6,743 nt of DNA, taken from positions 1 through 6,743 of the forward strand of contig JAJNBN010000195.1 in the NCBI GenBank assembly GCA_021156225.1. The letters are read 5' to 3'. Shown here one piece after another: positions 1 through 6,178 of the stretch. Origin of the DNA: Verrucomicrobiota bacterium (GTDB taxonomy: Bacteria; Verrucomicrobiota; Verrucomicrobiia; Limisphaerales; JAEYXS01). The notes below the pieces were generated by a model that had not been told where the DNA came from, did no database searches, and worked only from the letters and a program-made list of their open reading frames with translations. Within the stretch, counting starts at the first letter, position 1, and every line of letters starts with the position of its first letter. The position numbers were made by a program, and so were the translations under genes.

Positions 1-28
1 GGCCTGAAAAAGGCGTCGAATCCGTGAT

Positions 29-57
29 TTGACAGCGGAGGCCGGGCAAATCACAGT
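29..57 (+). promoter_or_regulatory. Putative sigma70-type promoter of the glutathione peroxidase gene
   Basis: A perfect -35 consensus, TTGACA, lies at 29-34. A spacer of exactly 17 nt separates it from CACAGT at 52-57, which matches 3 of 6 bases of TATAAT. Seven nt then lead to the ATG at 65, so transcription would begin at or next to the start codon. The same geometry occurs before the sulfatase at 3015. The -10 match is weak, so the call rests on the -35 box and spacing. Confidence 0.4.
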
Positions 58-64
58 TGCGCGC

Positions 65-610
65 ATGAAATTCACCGCTCTCGTCACTGCTATGGCTCTA
101 GTCACACTTACGGCATTTGCCGCCCAATCGGTTCTGGATATCCCGCTCAAAGATATCAACGGCAAGGATGCCGCGCTGAAGGATCACAAGGGCAAGGTCA
201 TCCTGATCGTGAACGTGGCTTCCAAGTGCGGTTACACGAAGCAATACACGGGGCTGGAAGCGATCCAGCAGAAGTATAAGGACAAGGGCTTCACGGTGGT
301 AGGTATGCCGTGCAACCAGTTCGGCGGCCAGGAACCGGGCACGAATGAGCAGATCAAAGAATTCTGCTCCAGCAAGTTCAACGTGACCTTCCCGCTCTAC
401 GACAAGGTTGAGGTGAATGGCGCGAACCGTCATCCGCTCTACACCGCGCTGGCCGGAAAAGAATCGCCGTTCCCGGGCGACATCAAGTGGAACTTCAACA
501 AGTTCCTCGTCGGCAAGGATGGCAAAATCCTCGCGCGATTCGACTCCAAGGTGACGCCGGAATCCCCGGAGATGGCCAAGGCGATCGAAGACGCGCTAGC
601 CGCGAAGTAA
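65..610 (+). CDS. Exported glutathione peroxidase family protein (Cys-type thiol peroxidase)
   Basis: This 181-residue protein belongs to the glutathione peroxidase family, which reduces hydrogen peroxide and organic hydroperoxides. The start at 65 is chosen because it gives a clean signal peptide: a hydrophobic stretch at about residues 4-19 ending A-F-A, with likely cleavage after A19. An in-frame TTG at 29 would bury that signal and coincides with a -35 box. The family motifs are intact: VNVASKCGYT with the peroxidatic Cys55, NQFGGQEPG with Gln89, and KWNFNKFLV with Trp142 and Asn143, together the usual catalytic tetrad. Cysteine replaces selenocysteine. Cys101, in EFCSSKF, sits where thioredoxin-dependent members carry their resolving cysteine, so a thioredoxin-like reductant is more likely than glutathione (inference). 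Without its signal the length is typical of bacterial members. The gene stands alone, with its own terminator at 631-668. Export to the periplasm is inferred from the signal peptide only. Confidence 0.93.
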   Translation: MKFTALVTAMALVTLTAFAAQSVLDIPLKDINGKDAALKDHKGKVILIVNVASKCGYTKQYTGLEAIQQKYKDKGFTVVGMPCNQFGGQEPGTNEQIKEFCSSKFNVTFPLYDKVEVNGANRHPLYTALAGKESPFPGDIKWNFNKFLVGKDGKILARFDSKVTPESPEMAKAIEDALAAK

Positions 611-630
611 AACGGGTTCGCTAACATTTC

Positions 631-668
631 AACCCTGCCTGGCGAAATCCGGGCAGGGTTTTTCTTTT
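631..668 (+). terminator. Strong Rho-independent terminator after the peroxidase gene
   Basis: AACCCTGCC at 631-639 pairs perfectly with GGCAGGGTT at 652-660. A T-G wobble and two G-C pairs extend the stem inward (640-642 with 649-651) and leave a 6-nt loop. The run TTTCTTTT follows at 661-668, and the last two T of the stem add to it. It lies 20 nt past the stop codon and separates the peroxidase gene from the SPFH unit. Confidence 0.9.
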
Positions 669-734
669 GGGTGATGTGGCCGATGGTTCGGACGAGGTAT
701 AAATACCCCTGCTTTTTATCATCGTCCTGTCCGT

Positions 735-749
735 TGAAAGCTGCTTTCA
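735..749. promoter_or_regulatory. Perfect 15-nt palindrome upstream of the SPFH unit, possible operator
   Basis: TGAAAGC and GCTTTCA form perfect 7-nt arms around a central T, 41 nt before the ATG at 791. No poly-T follows, and the 1-nt centre is too tight for an RNA hairpin, so a site for a dimeric DNA-binding protein is the more natural reading. It could also be chance. No regulator family is recognised. Confidence 0.25.
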
Positions 750-790
750 TCATAGCGTCGTAGGAAATAAATCCAAACCAGCCAGAAATT

Positions 791-1957
791 ATGAGTATCG
801 CTTTTGGAATGATCGTGGGGTTCGTGGCGTGGTTCCTGGCGCGTTATCTGGTCGCGGGTTTTTATACCGTGGACCAGAATGAACGCGCGGTGAAGACCAG
901 CTTCGGACGGGCAGAACGGATCGAGGGCAAAACCACGCTCGATGATCCCATCGCGGAAACATTGCGGGAGAGCGAGCGTGAGCGCTACATCTTCCCGCAG
1001 GTGCGCGTGATCCCGCCGGGTGGGCCGTATTGGAAATTGCCATGGGAAAGGGTTTACAAGGTTTCCGTGGCCACGCAAACGGTGAATATGGCGTTCGATC
1101 CCGAGAACCCGATGGCGAATCAGGGCGGGCGTATGTTGGAAGCGGTGACGAAGGATCAGTTGAACGTGGGCCTCACGGGCCAGATCCGCTACCGTGCCTC
1201 GGATCGCAATCTCTACGCCTACCTCTTCGGCGTGAAAAACCCCTTCGCACACATCATGGGCTATTTCGTTTCCGTGTTGCGCGAGCGCATCGCGACGTTT
1301 GAAGCGCCGGTGCCGATGGACTTGGTCTTTGAATGTCCGCAATGCCGGCAGAAGCTCGCACTGGAGCCGGGCAATGCCGGTTCCCGGGTCGCCTGCCCTT
1401 CGTGCAGCAAAGAGATCAGCGTGCCCAAGGCGGGTGAAGCCGGTGCCCAACTGGTGCCGCGCGCGCAGAGCAAGGCCATCTCTACCACGCCGCCCGATGG
1501 CATGATCGATTCCCCGGAGGAACTGGCCTCCGCGATCGGCGTATCCATCAACGATCTGCGCAAGAATTTGCGTGACCTGAACGAGCACATGGATCGCGAA
1601 TGCCGTTCCTCTTCCGCCCGTTACGGGATGGTGCTGGACGCCTCGCTCATCACCGGCATTGATCCGCCGGAGGAAGTCGAGTCGGCGCTCGCCGCGATCA
1701 ATACGGCGCACAACCAGGTCTCGTCCGACATCAGCCTCGCGCAAGCTTCCGCCGATCAAAAGATCGTGCAGTCAAAGCGCGCGGTGGAGATCGAAACGCT
1801 CAAGGCGCAGACGGAAGTCGAGCCGCTGGAGCGCATGGCGCATCAATTGACGGAGTTGAAGAACAACGGTGCCGGAGCATTGGAGGCGTATCGCCGCAAT
1901 GTGCGGCTCTCGTTGTTTGAACAGGCAGAAAAAGTCTTCGTGGAGGTGGAAAAGTGA
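791..1957 (+). CDS. SPFH/band-7 membrane protein with an embedded zinc ribbon
   Basis: This 388-residue protein has one N-terminal membrane segment (about residues 3-23) followed by a band-7/SPFH region beginning FYTVDQNERAVKTSFG, the usual start of HflK- and stomatin-type proteins. SPFH proteins build oligomeric membrane scaffolds that organise microdomains or control membrane proteases; the partner here is unknown. The first SPFH half runs to about residue 172 (VLRERIATFEAP). A double-CxxC zinc ribbon follows at 177-212 (C182, C185, C202, C205, closing ISVP) and then a low-complexity linker. SPFH-like sequence resumes near residue 240 (SPEELASAIGVSIND) and includes LDASLITGIDPPEEVESAL. Residues 300-350 are charged and Ala/Gln-rich, probably the coiled coil typical after an SPFH domain. 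No good Shine-Dalgarno precedes 791; the start is kept because it preserves the membrane segment, though M7 (809) is possible. The stop overlaps the next SPFH gene by 4 nt. Confidence 0.85.
   Translation: MSIAFGMIVGFVAWFLARYLVAGFYTVDQNERAVKTSFGRAERIEGKTTLDDPIAETLRESERERYIFPQVRVIPPGGPYWKLPWERVYKVSVATQTVNMAFDPENPMANQGGRMLEAVTKDQLNVGLTGQIRYRASDRNLYAYLFGVKNPFAHIMGYFVSVLRERIATFEAPVPMDLVFECPQCRQKLALEPGNAGSRVACPSCSKEISVPKAGEAGAQLVPRAQSKAISTTPPDGMIDSPEELASAIGVSINDLRKNLRDLNEHMDRECRSSSARYGMVLDASLITGIDPPEEVESALAAINTAHNQVSSDISLAQASADQKIVQSKRAVEIETLKAQTEVEPLERMAHQLTELKNNGAGALEAYRRNVRLSLFEQAEKVFVEVEK
1942..1947 (+). promoter_or_regulatory. Strong Shine-Dalgarno GGAGGT that fixes a GTG start
   Basis: GGAGGT lies inside the last codons of the first SPFH gene, 6 nt before the GTG at 1954. 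It is the only near-perfect Shine-Dalgarno before any gene here. It supports GTG over the next in-frame ATG at 1966, and it indicates coupled translation of the two SPFH proteins. Confidence 0.75.
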
Positions 1958-2907
1958 ACCCTTTTATGCAATTCCTGATCGCAGCCGCGATCACGTTCGT
2001 TGCCTGTTTCATCGTGGTGCCCATCTTGATCGGCCTGTTCAAGATGCTGATCGGCTTCACCATCGTCCAGGAGCGGCAATGCCACGTGTATATGCTGTTC
2101 GGAAAGGTCATCGGCATCATTGATGAGCCGGGCTTTTACTTCCTGTTTCCGCGCATGGGCTGGCGGGCGTTTCTGGTGCATTGGATCGGCAAGTGCCTGG
2201 TGGTCGATATGCGCATCGACCAGGAATATCTCCGGAGCCAGCCGGTGAACTCCGAGGAAGGCGCGCCCATTGGCATCGGCATCTGGTATGAGATGATGAT
2301 CAGCGATCCCGTCTCCTACCTTTTCAAGAACACCGATCCGCGCGGCTCGCTGGCGGCGAACGTCAGCAACTCTACGGTGCGCAGCCTGAGTAACATGCCG
2401 CTCGACAAGCTCATGTGCGACCGCCACGGCATGAGCAAAACGGTGCGTGAGGAGGTTTCGCAAAAATCCCACGAATGGGGTTACAAGCTCGGCTCCGTGT
2501 ACATCCGCAAGGTGCATTTCCGTGATGCGGGCATGATCCGGCAGATCGAGAGCAAAGTGGTGAACCGCCTGCGCCAGGTGACCTCAGCCATCAAGCAGGA
2601 TGGCGCGAACCAGGTGAGCATCATCACCAGCACGGCGGATCGCAAGGCGGCGGTGGAATTCGCGAAGGCGAAAGCCATCCGCCCGCAGATCGTGGGTAAC
2701 GCCTTGAACAAGATCTCGCAGGACAAGGAAGTCGCGTCGACGATGTTTGACATTCTTGAGATGCAAAAACTCATCGATGGCGAGGCGCGTATCAGTATCA
2801 TACCGAAGAATCACGGCATGCTTTCCAGCCTGCTGGCGTCTGACTCAGACAAGCCGCACGCAGCCAAAGCGGCTCCCCGACCGCCCAGCATTCCCACGAA
2901 TAGCTGA
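1954..2907 (+). CDS. SPFH/band-7 (stomatin/HflC-like) membrane protein, partner of the preceding gene
   Basis: This 317-residue protein has a long hydrophobic N-terminal segment (about residues 7-35) followed directly by an SPFH domain starting FTIVQERQCHVYMLFGKV and continuing through IDEPGFYFLFP, as in stomatin and HflC. SPFH sequence extends to about residue 205 (GYKLGSVYIRKVHFRDAGMI, a stretch typical of the domain's end). An amphipathic segment (about 195-265) follows, then IDGEARISIIPKN, matching the C-terminal strand of stomatin-type proteins. The tail from about 291 is Ala/Pro/Ser-rich and probably disordered. There is no zinc ribbon. The GTG start overlaps the previous stop as GTGA and has a strong Shine-Dalgarno, so the two proteins are probably made together and form a hetero-oligomer, as HflK and HflC do (inference). 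No FtsH-type protease or NfeD-like gene is in view. A strong terminator follows at 2931. Confidence 0.87.
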   Translation: MNPFMQFLIAAAITFVACFIVVPILIGLFKMLIGFTIVQERQCHVYMLFGKVIGIIDEPGFYFLFPRMGWRAFLVHWIGKCLVVDMRIDQEYLRSQPVNSEEGAPIGIGIWYEMMISDPVSYLFKNTDPRGSLAANVSNSTVRSLSNMPLDKLMCDRHGMSKTVREEVSQKSHEWGYKLGSVYIRKVHFRDAGMIRQIESKVVNRLRQVTSAIKQDGANQVSIITSTADRKAAVEFAKAKAIRPQIVGNALNKISQDKEVASTMFDILEMQKLIDGEARISIIPKNHGMLSSLLASDSDKPHAAKAAPRPPSIPTNS

Positions 2908-2930
2908 GCCAACGCGATCCCTCTCACTTC

Positions 2931-2961
2931 AGGCGCAACCGGCAACGGTTGCGCCTTTTTT
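2931..2961 (+). terminator. Rho-independent terminator after the SPFH pair
   Basis: GGCGCAACC at 2932-2940 pairs perfectly with GGTTGCGCC at 2947-2955 around the 6-nt loop GGCAAC. Six T follow at 2956-2961, and A2931 can pair with the first of them. It lies 24 nt past the SPFH stop and isolates the sulfatase unit from read-through. Confidence 0.9.
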
Positions 2962-2978
2962 CGTGCCTAGCATATCCG

Positions 2979-3007
2979 TTGTTTCAGGGTCGGTTCTTTG
3001 CTACACT
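2979..3007 (+). promoter_or_regulatory. Putative extended -10 promoter of the sulfatase pair
   Basis: TTGTTT (2979-2984) and TACACT (3002-3007, 4 of 6 to TATAAT) are separated by exactly 17 nt. TG at 2999-3000 gives the extended -10 form TGnTACACT. It lies just after a terminator, where a new promoter is expected. Only 7 nt separate the -10 box from the ATG at 3015, so the mRNA would have little or no leader. Confidence 0.5.
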
Positions 3008-3014
3008 CCGTGTC

Positions 3015-4454
3015 ATGAACCACCCTGCACGGCTGCTCGCAGTCTTCCTCTTGGGCTTGGGTTTCGTCTTTTCTTCGGCTCAAGCGGCCACCAAGCCCAA
3101 TATCCTCTTCATCTTTGCTGATGATCTCGGGTGGGGCGACCTCGGTTGTTACGGTCACAATCTCGTGAAGACGCCGAACCTCGATCGTCTCGCGCAGCAA
3201 GGCACGCTCTTCACCCATTTCTACGTGAACGCCTCCGTGTGCTCGCCCAGCCGCACGGCTTTCATGACCGGGCAATATCCGGCGCGGCATCGTGTGCATG
3301 GCCACTTCGCCACGCATGAACAAAACGCCGCACGTGACATGCCCAATTGGCTGGACCCGCAGGTGACGACGCTCCCGCGCCTGCTGCAAAATGCCGGCTA
3401 TGCCACGGCGCATTTTGGCAAATGGCATCTCGGCAGCGGGAACGGCGCACCTGAACCCAAGACCTATGGATTTGATGAATCCCGCACCGTGAATTCCAAT
3501 GGCCCGACTTGGGAGGAAGCCGATGTTTCCTTCCGGGCGAAATCCACCGCCGCGTTCGTGGATGAAACGTTGCGCTTCATCAAAGCGAACAAGGGCAAAC
3601 CCTTTTACGTGAATCTCTGGACCCTGCTGCCGCACGCCACCTTGAATCCCACCGAGGAACAGATGCAGCCCTACGAACGTCTCGGCCCCGGCGGCAAAGG
3701 CTTTCCACACAAGGGCGCTGCGCAGATCTTCTATGCCAGCGTGACCGATCTCGATACGCAAGTGGGACGGCTTCTGAAAGGCTTGGAAGAACTGGGCGTG
3801 GCCGATGACACACTCATCCTTTTCTCCAGTGATAACGGCCCGGAGGACATCCACATCGGGAATGCCAGCCACAGCGGCATCGGCAGCGCGGGTCCATTTC
3901 GCGGTCGCAAGCGCAGCCTCTATGAAGGCGGCATCCGCGTGCCCGGTATCGTCCGCTGGCCCGGGAAGGTGCCCGCCAACCGCATTGAGGAAAATGCGGT
4001 GGTGAGTGGTGTGGATTGGTTGCCCACCGTCTGCAAGATTGCCGGTGTCACGGTGCCGAAAGACTTGAAGCTGGATGGCGAAGACATGAGCGACGCGTTG
4101 CTCGGCCAGTCCGACAAGCGCAGCAAGCCACTCTTGTGGGAATGGCGTTTCCGCATCGCGGGCGAGCCATTTCATCAAAGCCCGCGGCTCGCCATCCGAG
4201 AGGACAACTGGAAGCTGCTCATGAATCCTGATCGCAGCCGGGTGGAGTTATATGATATCAAGCGCGACCTGACGCAGTTGAACAATATTTCTGAGAAACA
4301 TCCTGACGTCGTCCAGCGTCTGAGTGAGAAGTTGCTGGCCTGGCAGAAGGAATTGCCGGAAGGACGAATTGATCCTGGAGCTGGAGAAATGAATCTGCCC
4401 TGGCCCGGCAAGAAACCGGCGGCGGCACAGGCCGGGAAGGGAAAGAAGAAATGA
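3015..4454 (+). CDS. Exported S1-family sulfatase (formylglycine type)
   Basis: This 479-residue protein is a complete alkaline-phosphatase-fold sulfatase that would hydrolyse sulfate esters. A signal peptide covers residues 1-24 and ends A-Q-A. The metal-site start FADDLGWGD gives D36 and D37. The core VCSPSRTAFMTGQYPAR is a canonical C-x-P-S-R site whose Cys76 is converted to formylglycine. Further catalytic or metal residues are K136 and H138 in FGKWHLG, H207 in LPHATL, D273 and N274 in SSDNGPE, and K299 in GRKRSLYEGG. The substrate cannot be read from sequence; the general look is close to proteins annotated as arylsulfatase or N-acetylgalactosamine-6-sulfatase, but that is not proof. The ATG at 3015 is chosen for the signal peptide; in-frame codons upstream run back into the terminator. 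The tail after about residue 463 is rich in Gly, Ala and Lys and ends KGKKK. The stop overlaps the next sulfatase as ATGA. No maturation enzyme is in view. Confidence 0.93.
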   Translation: MNHPARLLAVFLLGLGFVFSSAQAATKPNILFIFADDLGWGDLGCYGHNLVKTPNLDRLAQQGTLFTHFYVNASVCSPSRTAFMTGQYPARHRVHGHFATHEQNAARDMPNWLDPQVTTLPRLLQNAGYATAHFGKWHLGSGNGAPEPKTYGFDESRTVNSNGPTWEEADVSFRAKSTAAFVDETLRFIKANKGKPFYVNLWTLLPHATLNPTEEQMQPYERLGPGGKGFPHKGAAQIFYASVTDLDTQVGRLLKGLEELGVADDTLILFSSDNGPEDIHIGNASHSGIGSAGPFRGRKRSLYEGGIRVPGIVRWPGKVPANRIEENAVVSGVDWLPTVCKIAGVTVPKDLKLDGEDMSDALLGQSDKRSKPLLWEWRFRIAGEPFHQSPRLAIREDNWKLLMNPDRSRVELYDIKRDLTQLNNISEKHPDVVQRLSEKLLAWQKELPEGRIDPGAGEMNLPWPGKKPAAAQAGKGKKK

Positions 4455-5944
4455 AGACAAAATACACCGTGATCACGGCACCGCGCTCGTGGCGGCAGAC
4501 CGTTTGGACCTTGGCCCTGTTTTGCTGTTTGATTCTAGGCAGTGAGAACCTGCGCGCCGCAGACAAACCGCTGAACTTCATCTTCATCCTCGTCGATGAC
4601 CTTGGCTGGACAGATTTCGCGTGCTTCGGCAGCAAAGCGTATCAGACGCCGAACATCGACCGACTCGCTCAGGAAGGCATGAAGTTCACTTCGGCTTATT
4701 CGGCCTGCACCGTGTGTTCACCCACGCGCGCCGCCTTGCTCACGGGTAAGTATCCCGCACGCCTGCACATCACGGACTGGATCGCGGGGCATAATCGTCC
4801 CTACGCAAGGCTGAAGATTCCCGACTGGCAGAAATTCCTGCCACTGGAGGAAGTGACCGTCGCCGAGATGTTGAAAACGAAAGGTTACACCACGGCGAGC
4901 ATCGGCAAGTGGCACTTGGGCGGGGAAGAGTTTGCGCCGACGAAGCAGGGGTTTGATGTGAATGTGGCGGGCTACGATCGTGGCGCACCGCCGAGCTATC
5001 ACGCGCCTTACAACATTCCTACGCTCAAGCCCGAGGGCGCGCCCGGCGAATATCTGACGGACCGCGAGGCCTTGGAGGCGACGAAGTTCATTGAGGCGAA
5101 CAAGGAGAAACCGTTCTTCATCTACCTGCCGCATTACGCGGTACACACGCCCATCCAGGCCAAGGCAGAGGTGACCAAGAAGTATGAAAAGTCCATTCCG
5201 GCCAATTCGCGCCAGAACAATCCCGCGTATGCTGCTCTGGTGGAAAGTGTGGATGATTCCCTCGGCACCATCATGAAAAAGCTCGCCGAACTGAAGATCG
5301 ATGACCGCACCGTCATCTTTATCACAGGGGATAACGGCGGCCTGAGCGGCACCGTGAATGCGCAAGGCTGGAAGAAAGGGCCGACGGATAACACGCCCTT
5401 GCGACTCGGCAAAGGCTCGGCCTATGAAGGTGGCGTGCGCGTGCCGCTCATCGTGAAGTGGCCTGGCGTGACCAAGGGCGGCAGCGAGAATGAAACGCCG
5501 GTCATCACCGTGGATTATTTCCCCACCATCCTGGAGATGGCCGGGGCGAAGCCCGCAGGCGCAATTGATGGTGAAAGCCTCGTGCCGCTCTTGCGCGGGC
5601 GCAGCAAACTCCAGCGCGAGGCCATCTACTGGCATTATCCGCATTATCATCCCGGCAGCGCCACGCCCTACAGCGCCATCCGGAAAGGCGATCTCAAGCT
5701 CATCCACTTCTTTGAGGAAGACCGTGTAGAGCTCTACAACGTGAAGAAAGACATCAGCGAGAAAACCGATCTCGCCAAAACAGAAGCGAAGAAAACCGCC
5801 GAGCTGCGGAAAGAGTTAAACGACTGGCGGACGGCGGTCGGTGCGCAATTGCCCACACCGAATCCGAACTACGATGCCGCGCGGGTATGGGAAGCAGACC
5901 GGCCCGCAGGTAAGGGCAAACAGAAGGCGGCGAAGGAGGAGTAA
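4451..5944 (+). CDS. Second exported S1-family sulfatase, CxPTR variant
   Basis: This 497-residue sulfatase is translationally linked to the previous one by an ATGA overlap, with a partial Shine-Dalgarno, AAGGGA, at 4437-4442. The N-terminus has a long basic region (1-17), a hydrophobic core (18-30) and likely cleavage near A36. Active-site residues are in order: D49 and D50 in LVDDLGW, the formylglycine site C-S-P-T-R at 89-93, K153 and H155 in IGKWHLGG, H228 in YLPHYAVHTP, D294 and N295 in TGDNGG, and K321 in LGKGSAYEGG. Threonine replaces the usual serine of C-x-P-S-R; the core Cys, Pro and Arg needed by the formylglycine-generating enzyme are kept, so activity is expected. The region after LREGRSK-like residues (about 390-430, YWHYPHYHPG then RVELYNVKKD) is typical of the family. 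It differs clearly from the first sulfatase between the motifs, so the two probably act on different linkages of one sulfated compound (inference). The tail is Lys-rich. Confidence 0.93.
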   Translation: MKTKYTVITAPRSWRQTVWTLALFCCLILGSENLRAADKPLNFIFILVDDLGWTDFACFGSKAYQTPNIDRLAQEGMKFTSAYSACTVCSPTRAALLTGKYPARLHITDWIAGHNRPYARLKIPDWQKFLPLEEVTVAEMLKTKGYTTASIGKWHLGGEEFAPTKQGFDVNVAGYDRGAPPSYHAPYNIPTLKPEGAPGEYLTDREALEATKFIEANKEKPFFIYLPHYAVHTPIQAKAEVTKKYEKSIPANSRQNNPAYAALVESVDDSLGTIMKKLAELKIDDRTVIFITGDNGGLSGTVNAQGWKKGPTDNTPLRLGKGSAYEGGVRVPLIVKWPGVTKGGSENETPVITVDYFPTILEMAGAKPAGAIDGESLVPLLRGRSKLQREAIYWHYPHYHPGSATPYSAIRKGDLKLIHFFEEDRVELYNVKKDISEKTDLAKTEAKKTAELRKELNDWRTAVGAQLPTPNPNYDAARVWEADRPAGKGKQKAAKEE

Positions 5945-6085
5945 CTCTGTCTCCTCAGATATATTGCTCTCCCTCTTGATTCGCTTGAAGTGGCGGCGGA
6001 CTTCCAATATTAATTACCGCATCGCTGGCGGGCGTGTCCGGTCGGGCTTGGAGGCCTGTGTTTTCCTATATACGGTTTCTTCTCT

Positions 6086-6110
6086 GCACGTAGTTTGCGT
6101 GCTTTGATTT
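6086..6110 (+). terminator. Weak terminator-like hairpin after the sulfatase pair
   Basis: GCACG (6086-6090) and CGTGC (6098-6102) form a 5-bp stem with a 7-nt loop, followed by TTTGATTT. It is the only terminator-like element in the 234-nt gap between the second sulfatase and the small pilin-like gene. The stem is short, the T-run is interrupted and it lies 140 nt past the stop, so the call is tentative. The rest of the gap shows no gene or RNA. Confidence 0.22.
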
Positions 6111-6178
6111 CGTGCACCACACCGCCTTCTTCAGCATCCGGATACCCTTTTGCAAATGCCACAAATTCAAAAACGCGT

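Noticed and set aside
1..28. Short inverted repeat GCCT...AGGC at the left edge
   Set aside because: A 4-bp stem with no T-run is expected by chance; the edge is too short to say what lies before it.
29..64. Upstream in-frame TTG start for the peroxidase
   Set aside because: It would put 12 polar residues before the signal peptide, and the TTG is part of a perfect TTGACA -35 box.
698..704. TATAAAT as a -10 box for the SPFH unit
   Set aside because: The box is good, but no acceptable -35 lies 16-18 nt upstream, so no promoter is claimed.
719..1759. Long open frame on the minus strand (346 codons)
   Set aside because: It is antisense to the first SPFH gene and rich in Arg and His without motifs, so it is a coding shadow.
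2967..4178. Long open frame on the minus strand (403 codons)
   Set aside because: It lies fully antisense to the first sulfatase, whose motifs are intact. The translation has low-complexity His/Arg/Ala composition and no recognisable domain, as expected opposite GC-rich coding DNA.
4718..5707. Long open frame on the minus strand (329 codons)
   Set aside because: It is antisense to the second sulfatase, with no domain, signal or start context of its own.
5936..5956. GAGGAG / CTCCTC inverted repeat at the end of the second sulfatase
   Set aside because: The stem is only 6 bp with a 9-nt loop, it overlaps the last codons and no T-run follows, so it does not look like an intrinsic terminator.
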